Positions 1-9,827 of a DNA stretch of 64,000 bases are shown piece after piece. A program made the position numbers and the translations under genes. The notes under the pieces are model-generated. The model was not told where the DNA came from. It did not search any database and saw nothing but the letters and a program-made list of their open reading frames with translations. Source of the DNA: Daejeonella sp. JGW-45 (GTDB lineage Bacteria > Bacteroidota > Bacteroidia > Sphingobacteriales > Sphingobacteriaceae); assembly GCF_029360805.1 (NCBI RefSeq), contig NZ_JARKNC010000002.1, positions 227,978 through 291,977 of the forward strand. Direction: 5' to 3'. The stretch's first letter is position 1. Each line of letters opens with the position of its first letter.

Positions 1-579
1 AAAATTTATAGCTTTATCCAGGGATGGCTTAAAGGAAACATCCAGCTTTTCAAGATACATGCGTAAAAGGAAACGGGCTGCCTGGGAAGTAACTTCATCA
101 TCAAAAGTAGCATTGCCATAATAATGATTATGTTCTTCAAAACCCCAGGCATTCTTTCCGATAGTATTATACCAGTTTCTGTTAGAAGCATCACCGGCGA
201 AATCAATCATATAATTCCAGCCTCCTGAATCCTGCTGACCAAAAATCAGCGCTCCGGCTACCTTTTCTGCTGCTTTATAATAATATTCATCTTTGGTAAC
301 CTTATAAGCATCTAAAAAAACATGACCCATATCAACTGTTCCTGGATTTTGTACCCAGATCATCGTTTTATAGGCTTCGAGTTCGCCCCAGCGACGTGAA
401 AGGTCTTCAAGATATAATCCTACGTAACCTCCGTTTGTACTGACTTTTTCCACCATAAACTTAGTTGCATCCAGCATCTTCTGTTTGGCATTGGAAAGTT
501 GGGTGTTCTGACCCATTGCCGTAGAGGTAAAAATTAAACTAAAAAAAGCCAGGAATAATACAGTAATAGATCTTGTCAT
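1..579 (-). CDS. secreted lyase-like toroid protein, possible PL10 pectate lyase (3' end outside window)
   Basis: The gene starts at an ATG (579-577) and runs off the left edge, so only the first 193 residues are visible. The N-terminus is a signal peptide (about residues 1-23, ending AMGQ), so the product is exported. The rest has the look of an alpha/alpha toroid: repeated helices rich in aromatic residues, with segments such as GWNYMIDFAG and NATFDDEVTSQAARFL. The last segment resembles the N-terminal part of pectate lyases of family PL10, which cleave polygalacturonate by beta-elimination, but other toroid lyases or GH88/GH105-type hydrolases share the fold. The catalytic part is outside the window. 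It is co-oriented with the downstream polysaccharide locus and separated from it by 314 bp. The PL10 label is inference. Confidence 0.55.
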   Translation of the reverse strand, partial: MTRSITVLFLAFFSLIFTSTAMGQNTQLSNAKQKMLDATKFMVEKVSTNGGYVGLYLEDLSRRWGELEAYKTMIWVQNPGTVDMGHVFLDAYKVTKDEYYYKAAEKVAGALIFGQQDSGGWNYMIDFAGDASNRNWYNTIGKNAWGFEEHNHYYGNATFDDEVTSQAARFLLRMYLEKLDVSFKPSLDKAINF

Positions 580-893
580 GTGTGCTATTTATCGTTTTGA
601 AGTGTTTGTTTCAGTGCATAACCCGTTGCCCGGGAACATGAAGGTATGTGAATAATTGCAAGACAAGCCACAACTTTGCCAAGGCCTTGCTTGCCTGATC
701 GATCAATCAACCATTGTTAAAAGTATCAAAAATTAAAGTTCTTTGCCTTTTAAAATCATTTTCCTCATTCCCAAATATATCAGCAATGAAATTAATAAAC
801 CAATGCTGCCAAGGATGAATATAATCTAATGAGTATCTTTTTGCTGAGACATCGTCTATCGTTTCCTTCGTTGAGTATTTTCCAATGATAATA
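580..893. other. intergenic gap without a recognisable gene
   Basis: This 314-bp stretch separates the lyase-like gene from the transglutaminase-like gene; both are on the minus strand. It is A+T-rich, has no reading frame of note, and shows no strong hairpin with a T run. It presumably holds the promoter and leader of the lyase-like gene, but I cannot pick a promoter with confidence. Confidence 0.4.
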
Positions 894-3161
894 TTATTTC
901 ACACCGGGTAAATACTTAACATTTAAACTACTTAACGCTCCCGGGTTACCGAGTGCATCTATGCCACGGATCTCGAGGTTATTTAAACCCGGCGCCAGCT
1001 TCCATTGATAAGTTGAATCGCTGACTATTATCTTCTCACCATTGGCAATCAGCTCATAGTGCTTAAACCCGGGGCTGTCTGTTGCCATGGAAATCTTAAG
1101 CAAACCCTCTCTGACCGGGAATACAGCAAAATCGACAGTAAACAGTGAACCGTACATATCTGAGGCACGCCGGACAAAATAGCGGTGCTCGGGAGTCTCC
1201 GGCGTTTGATCATCGGTCCATGCATAATAGCCATCCCATCCCCAGTGTGTCCTCCCGTGGGTTACCGGCAAAGGTGATATCTGACTCAACCAGTTACTGC
1301 GGGGTAGCCAACGGACTTCAGCGGTATTATAGAAGCCGTATCCACCTGAATATCCCGGGTTTTCCTTGTTAGATGTTACTTTCCACCATGTATAATCCTG
1401 ATTAATTTTACCGGAAAAGGCATGGCCTCCGTTTTCCATGGCAATAGGAAGTGTAGCAGGATCAATTCGGCTTGCACGGCGGTCTCTGTCCTCGAACGAC
1501 CATTTATCCCGGTCGACAGGCTCTCCTCCCGGGTAATAGGTCTCCAGAAACAGATCATGTAATTCCAGAATATTTAATGGTATTCCCGTTTTCTTGTTAT
1601 AGAACATAGAGTCGAAATTTGGATCAGCCATGATCCATTTTTGGTACTCCCTTGACCAGACCTCAACTAATTCATGTCCTCCCCAGATGGCATAATTGGT
1701 ATTTACTATCCTTGCCGGAATACCAAAACTCTGGCAAGCCTGTGCGAAGACTATTGCATAATGAAGGCAGTTACCTCCTTTTTTTGACATATTCCCCGAA
1801 GCTGCCGGACCGCTGAGTATTTTAGCTGCATTCCAGCTTAACAGGTCTTCAAATTCGGAATTCGGCAGGAACCAATCCCAATAGCCAGCTGTCCATGCTC
1901 TCAGGCGCTTAATCTTTTCCCACTCGGTTTTTGCCCCCTCTACCACCTGATCGAGTTTATATTGCTTTCTGAATTCCTGAAGTTCGGGCAACGCAGGATT
2001 CTCATGAACAAAATCAAATGAGGATCGGGTAAGGGGGTAATTTTGCACTTCAGATATGAAGATATTCCGGGGGGATGAAGCCGTGCGCCATTGGCTTTTC
2101 AAATTAAGTCCCAGAATTTTGGGCTTGCTGTTTCCTGACCCGGGTTCAATGCGATATTCGAGCTGGACGAAGCGATGATTCATTCCATCAATTAATGACT
2201 CGTTCTCCATTTTCCTCCAGGGAGTCCATCCGCCTGCCTCGGGGATATGGGTATCCCCGCTTCTTATAAATGCTTGCCAATTAGAACCTTCAGAATCCCT
2301 GGTCTCAATTTTCATCTCTGCGGATTCCAAAACCACCGGAAGAAACATCACATTCCCCACGCCGTCTTCTGCCAGATTAATTACCGGGGTTTGCAGCCAT
2401 GCCTTTTTGCCAAAATCTTGTAATTTCAGGCGCAGAGGGTATTCTGCTAAATCCGACTTGTTACCCGCATACTTCCAGGTTTTTCCATTGTCCTGACTTC
2501 GTTCGCTATTACCCGTAGATGACGCTTTCGCTGCGTTGGAGGGCATGATAATAGAATTCAGAGCCATTGGGATCCTGAATTTTTCATTTTGATTGTGCAC
2601 ACTGACCTCGATAAGGTTTTTACCTTTTTTCAGGTAAGATGCCGGCACCGGAACACTGGTCCAGAAATGCAACAATTCATATACAATGGGCTTATTGCCG
2701 TTCACAACAAACACAAGTTTCCCTCCGCTCATGGGTTCAGCCGGTACCAATGGATAGATCAGCATACTAATCCAGGCATTCTCAGAAGGCTGCAGCGGCA
2801 GTTCGAGATGCTTCCTGATGATAACACCTTTCGACAGCGTATCCCAGGCTTCAGAACGAATAGAACCTAAACTTACCGCATCGTTTTCAATCAAAAGATT
2901 GTCCTCAGGCACAATGGCATTTCCTTCAAGTTTAAGGTTCTGAGAAATAGATTGGGACCATAATTCAGCGGCAGTCCATTTCGCTACCTTGCCTTTCAGG
3001 GTATCCTTTACTGACTTCGCATCGGAAAATTTCCAGTAGATCGGGGACCGAAGCGACCCTTCGCGTTCACTTTTTTTTACCAGGGAGCAAAAACTATCCT
3101 TAAGTCCAAAAAGAGACAGAAAGACAATAATGCTGATACTGAGATTGCGTTTTCTATCCAT
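894..3161 (-). CDS. secreted transglutaminase-like domain protein A
   Basis: The 755-residue product begins with a signal peptide or anchor (MDRKRNLSISIIVFLSLFG). The first 400 residues look like beta-rich domains. The second half carries a transglutaminase-like papain-fold core: Cys465 in GGNCLHYA, His496 in GGHELVEVW and Asp513 in ADPNFD form the usual Cys-His-Asp triad. In bacteria this fold mostly hydrolyses peptide, isopeptide or other amide bonds rather than forming crosslinks. A homologue with the same layout and the same triad spacing (31 and 17 residues) lies at 18075-20369. The gene sits at the promoter-distal end of the polysaccharide locus, after the heparinase-like gene, with 115 bp between them. 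An amidase or peptidase acting on a decorated glycan is plausible; the substrate is unknown. Confidence 0.8.
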   Translation of the reverse strand: MDRKRNLSISIIVFLSLFGLKDSFCSLVKKSEREGSLRSPIYWKFSDAKSVKDTLKGKVAKWTAAELWSQSISQNLKLEGNAIVPEDNLLIENDAVSLGSIRSEAWDTLSKGVIIRKHLELPLQPSENAWISMLIYPLVPAEPMSGGKLVFVVNGNKPIVYELLHFWTSVPVPASYLKKGKNLIEVSVHNQNEKFRIPMALNSIIMPSNAAKASSTGNSERSQDNGKTWKYAGNKSDLAEYPLRLKLQDFGKKAWLQTPVINLAEDGVGNVMFLPVVLESAEMKIETRDSEGSNWQAFIRSGDTHIPEAGGWTPWRKMENESLIDGMNHRFVQLEYRIEPGSGNSKPKILGLNLKSQWRTASSPRNIFISEVQNYPLTRSSFDFVHENPALPELQEFRKQYKLDQVVEGAKTEWEKIKRLRAWTAGYWDWFLPNSEFEDLLSWNAAKILSGPAASGNMSKKGGNCLHYAIVFAQACQSFGIPARIVNTNYAIWGGHELVEVWSREYQKWIMADPNFDSMFYNKKTGIPLNILELHDLFLETYYPGGEPVDRDKWSFEDRDRRASRIDPATLPIAMENGGHAFSGKINQDYTWWKVTSNKENPGYSGGYGFYNTAEVRWLPRSNWLSQISPLPVTHGRTHWGWDGYYAWTDDQTPETPEHRYFVRRASDMYGSLFTVDFAVFPVREGLLKISMATDSPGFKHYELIANGEKIIVSDSTYQWKLAPGLNNLEIRGIDALGNPGALSSLNVKYLPGVK

Positions 3162-3214
3162 GATTGCAAGAACGTCATTTCACATTGGTGGTACACAAAT
3201 CGGAATACCGCAGG

Positions 3215-3234
3215 GGCCGGTGTTACCACCGGCC
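3215..3234. other. intergenic hairpin
   Basis: A perfect 8-bp stem (GGCCGGTG with CACCGGCC) closes a 4-base loop between the heparinase-like gene and the transglutaminase-like gene. There is no T run on either side, so an mRNA-stability or processing hairpin is likelier than a Rho-independent terminator. Confidence 0.5.
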
Positions 3235-3276
3235 TCCCGGAATACCTGGATCCTGATCTGAAGACCCTGAAAAAAC

Positions 3277-6200
3277 TTAGTTATTTATTTTCAAAGGAAC
3301 TGTTCCTCCCGGCAATTTCACTGTCAGCATTTTTGTTGCTGCATCAAAGCCCCAGTCTTTAACCGCCTTTCCGCTAACTAAAACAGAGGAAGGTTTTCCA
3401 GACAATAAAACCTTTAAATTACATCCATTGGCTGATTTGATTTCAGCGTCTATTCCTCCAGGAACAATAGCCATAGTGCCTCTTACACCCACGTCTGAAC
3501 TTAATGACAGGCCGTTGCCGGATATCGAACTTCCTTCAAAATAAATTTTCTGAAGAGCACCTGACTTGTCATAACTGGCTGTGAATCGTTTCGCATCGGT
3601 TGTAAAACCGGCCGCTGCTCCGTTTTCAGCTCCAATTCTGAACAAACCAAGGTCGGAACCATTGCTGTGCACCATCTTCGCACCGATCCATCCCGGAGCT
3701 TCCACTTTAGTGGTTACCGGTGCGGCACCGGCGCTGCCTCCTGACTTGGATTCCGGAAGGATCACTGCCAGGAAGTTAACCTGGTTAAGATCCGGCTTAC
3801 TTGCAAGGTCGAGGAATGACTCATAGAACACTTTCCCAACGCCTTTATCATAGATCTTTGAAGCCTCAATCTCCGGACTAACGACATCCATTGTCAATTT
3901 TGCATTTGGGCGGTCAATGACCATCCGGCCTTTGTCATAAGTGATAGCAGTTTGATTATTCTCTCCCGGCGGAGCATGAAACAACCAATCGTAAACATGT
4001 CCCTGCGGTGATTTACTTTTTACTTCATCAAATAAGAAAAAAGGCCCGGTCTTGGTGTAAAGGATCGTACGCGAGTACTTTTCAAGTTTATCCTTGTATA
4101 CAGAACTCAACTCGCTTTCAATTCCATCAGCATCTTTCCCGTTGAATAAATGCAATACCTTTGGCCAGTCACGCAATGATTTGATACCATTATCGTAATG
4201 GGCCGGGGCCTGGCTTTCAGGATCATGATCCACAAGCATAACATTGTGAGCGTTAGCCTGAACGTGATAACTCAAGTACTCCAGGTTCGCATAATAGCCC
4301 AGGGGGCCATACGCCGGATCAGTTAATAGCGTCTCCCCATTTTTCATGATCTGGAAACTCCCCTGATCATAATGATAATGATTGGAATTTGGCCCAACGC
4401 GGGTACTCAACACCGTTGCTGCATCATCCCAGCCTGAACGCATGACCATGCCCTGTGCTGAAAAGAATTTTGATGGCGCTAAGGTTTCTCTTGATACAGG
4501 AGTGATATCGTCCCTGAACCATAGGTAACTTAAATATCCGCCTTTGCCCGCCTCCCAGAACGGCTTGACGTAACTGTACAACAATGGGTTTTTGGTCCTG
4601 TTCACCAGCCACCAGGAATGTATCTGACCGCCAAGATCCACTTTTGAACCCTTTGCACCCCCTCCATCGCCATAATCCTGCATCAAACCATTTGAATAAC
4701 TTGCCTGAACCAGGTATTTATAAAAATCTTTAAAGTTCGTGGTTGTCGTATAATCTACACCGAAATTCCGTTCCAGTGCCGGAAGTAATTCCCCCATATC
4801 CCGGCTTGCCATATTCATATAGCCGCTTTTTGGTTCACCATAGCTTCCGTCTTCATAATATGTCCGGTCAATAAAGGTTTTGGTTTTAGTCAGGATTCCG
4901 GAAATGTATGGTTCCAGATTCGGATTTGATGGATCATCCCCATAAATAGCGGTTGCAGCTAATCCCATACCACCTGCCAAAACTGCTATGTGATTGGTCT
5001 GGTTGGAAGGCATGCGGTTCATTTCAACCATATCACGGTGGAACATTTTCAATCCTTTTTCCATGATTGCTGTCCTTACCATAGCTCGTTCTGATTCAGA
5101 GAGCAGGTCATACAGCATATCGTAACCGTAAGCAACAGGCTTAATTGTATATCCTACGGGATAATAAGTCCAGAATTTACGTTCAAGCATCCAGTCAGCA
5201 TTCCATTTCTTGAATGAGCACAGTTTCAGCAAAGCCTTTTTTGCCTGCTCACCTGCAGCCCGGTCGCCGGTAAATGCATATTGAAAACTGCCTTCTTCGA
5301 TAACTTTCCCAAGTGTAGAATTTGGGTTATTCCAGACAGCATAGGAATTTAATCCCACTGAAGTCCGGGAATGAGGTCCGCCCACCAGGTTCTCTGCAGT
5401 ATAGTCTCTCCCCTCATTGATGGCATTCACATTGACTTTCATAAAAGCCTTATGCTCTAAGGCATTATCAAGTATACCTTTTGCGACCGGCGATTTTTCG
5501 TTCGCAAGTCTTTTCTTCAATTCATCAGCAGAGAAATATAGTCTCGGATGGCCGTTTACTTGTTTTCCAGGCATCAGAAAACGTAAAGCCCAACTCAGTT
5601 CTCCCCCCTGCTCATCTTCACCCTTTAATCTGATCTCCCACTGGCCCCGGGCATCCTTTTCAGACAGTTTATAAATAGAAGTATTGGCCCAATCATTACC
5701 GCTTTTGCTGAATGAAATATTATCCCTGACAATATTTCCTTTGCTGTCTACCAATGTTCCCTTTACTTGCTTAAGGTTTATATTTCCTTCCGGTGCCACT
5801 TTAAGATTAATGTTGTCACCATAGAAAAAGTGCTTATTCAAAATAGACACATCGAACATTTCCAGGTTGGTTGAGCTGGGTGAAGTAGCTATAAATTGTC
5901 TGTCACGCTCACCATTGATGCTGAAATCGTCCATCAGAATAGTGTAGGTGAACAAATAATTAACGATCGGATAAGTTCCTTTCAATGTGATCACCTGAAT
6001 GTGCTCATTCGCACCTAAAGATTGACCATTCAGCTTAAATGATGAAATTGGCAGATCCAGTTCTAGCCATGAATTTGCCTTTGGATTATTGATCTTATGG
6101 AAATAGCGCCTGCCATCAAAGGTTCCAAGAGAAAGCTCGAGAGACTCTGCATTCCGGTCACTCTGAAAATAAACAGCAGCTTTCACACGGCTATCTGAAA

Positions 6201-6495
6201 CCGTATAAAGATTTAAGCGTTTTGTAAAACCCTGGTATAACTCATTGACATCATGGGCTTTAAACGGACGGGCAAGTGCATACTTGCTATCTTTATAAGT
6301 CGGGGATTTAACTGCAAAATACAGCGCATCAAAGGCTATATCCTGTGCATAGGGATAAGTTTCCCAACCGAAAAGCTCGCCCGTTTCAAAATCATTAAAC
6401 AAGGTATAAGGAGTTCTGCCCACCTGATTCTGAGCATAGGCAAGATTAAAAATCATGCAAATAGCAAGAATTTGTAAAAGGAATTGTTTCTTCAT
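3277..6495 (-). CDS. secreted heparinase II/III-family protein A (DUF4962 type)
   Basis: The 1072-residue protein has a clean signal peptide (cleavage near AYA-QN, residues 19-23). An N-terminal beta domain of about 200 residues precedes NGHPRLYFSADEL (314-326), the typical entry to the DUF4962/heparinase N-terminal toroid. The toroid carries SNQTNH with His502. The C-terminal heparinase II/III beta domain contains NHYHYDQG (705-712), a hallmark with the metal and catalytic histidines of this superfamily. Such proteins depolymerise uronate-containing polysaccharides by beta-elimination (heparinase II of PL21, alginate and other lyases), in the periplasm or outside the cell. It is a paralogue of the gene at 11794-14985, with both His motifs at almost the same residue numbers. 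Exact PL family and substrate cannot be told from sequence alone. Confidence 0.85.
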   Translation of the reverse strand: MKKQFLLQILAICMIFNLAYAQNQVGRTPYTLFNDFETGELFGWETYPYAQDIAFDALYFAVKSPTYKDSKYALARPFKAHDVNELYQGFTKRLNLYTVSDSRVKAAVYFQSDRNAESLELSLGTFDGRRYFHKINNPKANSWLELDLPISSFKLNGQSLGANEHIQVITLKGTYPIVNYLFTYTILMDDFSINGERDRQFIATSPSSTNLEMFDVSILNKHFFYGDNINLKVAPEGNINLKQVKGTLVDSKGNIVRDNISFSKSGNDWANTSIYKLSEKDARGQWEIRLKGEDEQGGELSWALRFLMPGKQVNGHPRLYFSADELKKRLANEKSPVAKGILDNALEHKAFMKVNVNAINEGRDYTAENLVGGPHSRTSVGLNSYAVWNNPNSTLGKVIEEGSFQYAFTGDRAAGEQAKKALLKLCSFKKWNADWMLERKFWTYYPVGYTIKPVAYGYDMLYDLLSESERAMVRTAIMEKGLKMFHRDMVEMNRMPSNQTNHIAVLAGGMGLAATAIYGDDPSNPNLEPYISGILTKTKTFIDRTYYEDGSYGEPKSGYMNMASRDMGELLPALERNFGVDYTTTTNFKDFYKYLVQASYSNGLMQDYGDGGGAKGSKVDLGGQIHSWWLVNRTKNPLLYSYVKPFWEAGKGGYLSYLWFRDDITPVSRETLAPSKFFSAQGMVMRSGWDDAATVLSTRVGPNSNHYHYDQGSFQIMKNGETLLTDPAYGPLGYYANLEYLSYHVQANAHNVMLVDHDPESQAPAHYDNGIKSLRDWPKVLHLFNGKDADGIESELSSVYKDKLEKYSRTILYTKTGPFFLFDEVKSKSPQGHVYDWLFHAPPGENNQTAITYDKGRMVIDRPNAKLTMDVVSPEIEASKIYDKGVGKVFYESFLDLASKPDLNQVNFLAVILPESKSGGSAGAAPVTTKVEAPGWIGAKMVHSNGSDLGLFRIGAENGAAAGFTTDAKRFTASYDKSGALQKIYFEGSSISGNGLSLSSDVGVRGTMAIVPGGIDAEIKSANGCNLKVLLSGKPSSVLVSGKAVKDWGFDAATKMLTVKLPGGTVPLKINN

Positions 6496-6566
6496 ATGTC
6501 TATCATTTGTTTGTGATATCCGCCTGTGCGGGAGGTTTATAGCATGTTTCTATTTGGTCTTTGCGG

Positions 6567-7379
6567 TTAAATTCTCAGCATACGCAGGGCGTTGCCCGAC
6601 CATACTTTCTGTTTCTCGGTCTCGTTGATTGCTTTAAATGCTCCGAGCCTTAAAAACGGGGAGGTATAATCCACAAACGGAGTCTCTGTTCCGAAAGCCA
6701 GTTTATCAGCTCCGAAATTCTCCAGCAAATACGTTAAACTTTCACTGTTAGGGCCTTTTACAGCCACCCCGCTGCCTCTTGACGTGTCGAAAAGTACATC
6801 AGCGGCCTTCAGTATTTTAACAGATTCAGCTGTCGTTGGCTCCTGTCCGTCAGTAATCCTGGCTTCGAGGATCATATATTTTGCATCAGGCACTTTACTG
6901 ACTAAAGCAGCAATATCATTATAGCTGATCGCCTTATCCACATCCAGCCACGACCTTTCACGCAGATCCGTCATTCTGAGAGGAATTGAAACCGGCATGC
7001 CCAGATCTCTGGCTGCTTTAACCATTTCAATACAGGCTTCATCCGTCAGTTTGTAATGGTGATACAGCGGAAATATCCGTATCCCTTTCATTCCAAACTC
7101 TTTGCTGCAGGTCTCCAGTGCATCCCTCCACCAGGGCAGAATCGGATTTATAGTTGCAAAGGGAATAAAACGATCTTTAAATGATGCATCGGAATTCAGC
7201 TCAGCAAATAGCTCTTCATTTGCAATCTGCCCATCCACATAAAAAATACCATTCAGATTGGATACAATTGCTTTATCCACTCCATAAGTATTCATCCGCT
7301 TCAAAAGCTCTTTGAGATTATTTCCTCTCAGGTTTCTGAATGGCCAGTGACCAACGAATGCATTAATATCAACCAGCAT
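6567..7379 (-). CDS. amidohydrolase-2-family protein with degenerate metal motif
   Basis: The 270-residue product is a TIM-barrel protein of the amidohydrolase_2 (ACMSD-like) group, seen from the N-terminal strand MLVDINAFVGHWPFR, a C-terminal GTETPFVDY strand and the closing NALRML helix. Canonical members carry HxH after strand 1; here the equivalent is D4-x-N6 with GHW at 10-12, so the first metal-binding pair is lost. It has no signal peptide and overlaps the start of the preceding amidohydrolase gene by 11 bp, so the two are translationally coupled and may work as a pair. Close relatives with a DVN...GHWPFR start occur in other bacteria. It could be a non-canonical hydrolase, lyase or decarboxylase, or a partner subunit. 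Confidence 0.75.
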   Translation of the reverse strand: MLVDINAFVGHWPFRNLRGNNLKELLKRMNTYGVDKAIVSNLNGIFYVDGQIANEELFAELNSDASFKDRFIPFATINPILPWWRDALETCSKEFGMKGIRIFPLYHHYKLTDEACIEMVKAARDLGMPVSIPLRMTDLRERSWLDVDKAISYNDIAALVSKVPDAKYMILEARITDGQEPTTAESVKILKAADVLFDTSRGSGVAVKGPNSESLTYLLENFGADKLAFGTETPFVDYTSPFLRLGAFKAINETEKQKVWSGNALRMLRI

Positions 7380-8319
7380 GATTACCCGCCTTTCTTAATA
7401 AATTGTTAAAATTTTCGAAGAATACCTTTTTCCTGTCTTCTTCACTCAGGTCGGCCCATATAATCTTCCCAACCCCGGTTTCATAATTCATATCTGTAGC
7501 AAACAATAAGCGGTCTGCGCCAAGGTATTTAACAGCCATATCGATCATACCCTCATCACTTACACTGCCACTGGTATCCAGATATAATGTTGGAGCTTTC
7601 TTTAAAACCCGGCACATATATTCCCAGTTACCACCCCCGCCAATATGACCGCAAATAATCATAGCTTCGGGATAGCGGTTAGCTATTTCAACAAAATCTT
7701 CAGGGACAGATGAATTTGGAGGATTAGTTGGCAGGTATCCCGGACGCCAGTTTCCCAGGGTAGTAACACCATGAAGCATTAATGGAATTTTATGTTTGAT
7801 GCAGCGCTCTACAACCGGGTAATACAGCGGATCATTTATCTTAACTGCATCGTACAGTTCGCCAAGCATTACCATTCCATTATCCACGCAGCGATCAATT
7901 TCATCCAGTGCTTCCTTCTTGAACATAGGATTGATGTAACATTGCCCCATGATCCTTTTCGGATGCGATTTCATCGCCTGAATGATGATATCATTATTGG
8001 CGCGGATATCTGCCACAGTTTTCCCTCCCGGAATTGAACAGGCAGCTTTTGTAATACCCAGGGCTTCGCAGCTTTCGTCTACCTGGGCAGCATTACTGCC
8101 GTCCCAAACGTGATTATGAGCATCCAGTTTCGGATATTTCTTTGCCGATTCCATAATGGCTTTCCAGCCATCTTTCTGAAAGGTGTTCGCAGCTTTTTCA
8201 GATTCTTCCTTTGAAGGAACATTGCAAAGAACGCCCGACATGGAAGCACCCAAAAGCCCGAGACCTGTGGTACTTAAAAATGTTCTCCGGTTTAAACCAA
8301 AATCAGTCCGGTTTTTCAT
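7369..8319 (-). CDS. Tat-exported amidohydrolase-2-family metal enzyme
   Basis: The 316-residue protein begins with a twin-arginine signal (NRRTFLSTTGLGLLG), so a folded, metal-loaded enzyme is exported. The amidohydrolase_2 barrel follows: LDAHNHVWDG gives the metal pair His68 and His70, HGVTTLG and CGHIGGGG give further metal-ligand histidines, and LLFATDMNYE gives the acidic catalytic strand. Family members hydrolyse C-N or C-O bonds or decarboxylate small cyclic substrates; lactonases of sugar acids also belong here. It overlaps the metal-motif-deficient amidohydrolase downstream by 11 bp. In this locus it may process a sugar acid or an amide released by the lyases. That role is inference. 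Confidence 0.8.
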   Translation of the reverse strand: MKNRTDFGLNRRTFLSTTGLGLLGASMSGVLCNVPSKEESEKAANTFQKDGWKAIMESAKKYPKLDAHNHVWDGSNAAQVDESCEALGITKAACSIPGGKTVADIRANNDIIIQAMKSHPKRIMGQCYINPMFKKEALDEIDRCVDNGMVMLGELYDAVKINDPLYYPVVERCIKHKIPLMLHGVTTLGNWRPGYLPTNPPNSSVPEDFVEIANRYPEAMIICGHIGGGGNWEYMCRVLKKAPTLYLDTSGSVSDEGMIDMAVKYLGADRLLFATDMNYETGVGKIIWADLSEEDRKKVFFENFNNLLRKAGNHAG

Positions 8320-8401
8320 ATATTAAAGTATAATACAGTTTATTAACTCTTTACTTAGATGACCTCCAAAACCCGAAAAGCCCCATTCAGAAATTAAAAT
8401 A

Positions 8402-9754
8402 TTATTCCCTGGATCTTTTAACCAGTTCAGCCACCTTTTTACTGATCTGCTTTTCTACCGTTTCGGTATAGGGTGCGCGATGTCCGTATTCAGCCATTCC
8501 GGTTTCACCCTCGTATCCGCCTTCTTTCAATACCCGAAGGCTTGGAACATAACTTAAGAGATCATTATTATACCCAAAGACCCATGTATCGTTCCAGCCA
8601 TACAGGCCTTTAAATTTGAGGGAGTAATCGACTACGGTTTCTCCGGTTAAGGCGATAAAGGTAAATCCCGAGCCAAACCTCCAAACCTGAACCGGGTATC
8701 TCACCCGGTCTGGCGGAGCACCCAGAGTCTGATATTGATTGATCTGATGTTCAGTTTCAGTTTTTTCCATACCGCTCAGGCCCGGTAGTTTTTTCTGAAG
8801 TTCTGCAAGGGATAATCCCGGTTTAAGGTAGAGCTCCGTTTCACCCATAACCGCTTTCAGCGGACCGGTGACAGGTTTCATAGGAGCTGCAATCACTTGC
8901 TTAACGGACTCAGCAAGAATATGACCATACATCGAGGTAAGTTTTATTGCCTCACTCTCATTTCCACGTATCCTGGGCAGTGGATTTGCATCGCCGCCAC
9001 AATTCTGAACAAACATGGCGAGTGATCCCGGGTATTGTTTTTCCAGTTCAATCTGGGCGAACCCGGCATAATCGCCGCTGATGCTTAAGCCACCCAGAGC
9101 GGTGGTATGACATGAATAGCCGAAAAGGATAGCCCTGATCTGTTCCCCCGACTTTATTGTCAATACGGGGACATCCTGATCAACCTGTCCGCCGAATGAT
9201 CGTGTTTCCGCACCGCGAGATCTCCTGCGGTTCACAGCAATACCGGCGAGTCCCTGTTCAAAATTGATCTGTGCAGGAGAAAGATCCTTCAGTGCAGCAG
9301 CAATTACTTCATCATATCGCTGATAAACCATTTGGGTGTACCGGTCTTTCGCTGCCCGTTCCTGATCATTAAATTCATAATAGATCCATAATACATCTTC
9401 AGTAACCGGACAGGAATGATTATGAGAAGTATTTAAAATCAGGCGTTCTCTTGGCAGCTGATACTTTGCGAGTGCATTAGCCGCAATTATACCTACCATT
9501 TTATCACTCAGACCAACCAGGTCGGCAGTCACCATAACTGAAGTTTGTCCCGTTTCATCGCGAATGGCCATTGCCTTAAGCCAGATAGGATGCACAACCT
9601 CCTGCGACATACGGGTTTTGCCGCCATAACCTGCCAGCGGCACCGGTTCGGTAGGTGTGATGTCAGCTTTGGCTACACCAGCCTGCCATTCGGCCAAAGC
9701 AGGACTTGATAAGAGCATGCTTGCTATGAAAAGTCCCTTCATTAATCTCTTCAT
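8402..9754 (-). CDS. secreted neutral/alkaline ceramidase-like protein A
   Basis: The 450-residue protein has a signal peptide (about 1-21, ending ALA-EW). It then shows the start of the neutral/alkaline non-lysosomal ceramidase fold: GVAKADITPTEPVPLAGYGG, NTSHNHSCPV with zinc-type His111 and His113, and GYSCHTTALGG with His216. True ceramidases have a Ser nucleophile in GDVSPN; the matching stretch here is GGDANP (Asp255, Ala256, Asn257), so the usual Ser is missing. The C-terminal immunoglobulin-like domain of full-length ceramidases is also short or absent. The protein is therefore more likely a zinc-dependent amidase or esterase on another substrate than a ceramidase. A second, divergent copy lies at 15036-16517. 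Confidence 0.75.
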   Translation of the reverse strand: MKRLMKGLFIASMLLSSPALAEWQAGVAKADITPTEPVPLAGYGGKTRMSQEVVHPIWLKAMAIRDETGQTSVMVTADLVGLSDKMVGIIAANALAKYQLPRERLILNTSHNHSCPVTEDVLWIYYEFNDQERAAKDRYTQMVYQRYDEVIAAALKDLSPAQINFEQGLAGIAVNRRRSRGAETRSFGGQVDQDVPVLTIKSGEQIRAILFGYSCHTTALGGLSISGDYAGFAQIELEKQYPGSLAMFVQNCGGDANPLPRIRGNESEAIKLTSMYGHILAESVKQVIAAPMKPVTGPLKAVMGETELYLKPGLSLAELQKKLPGLSGMEKTETEHQINQYQTLGAPPDRVRYPVQVWRFGSGFTFIALTGETVVDYSLKFKGLYGWNDTWVFGYNNDLLSYVPSLRVLKEGGYEGETGMAEYGHRAPYTETVEKQISKKVAELVKRSRE

Positions 9755-9827
9755 TTCTTATAACAGTATTTAAACGACAGACCATCTGATCCGGCAATAG
9801 TTAATTTCATAAGCATTTCACCAATCA

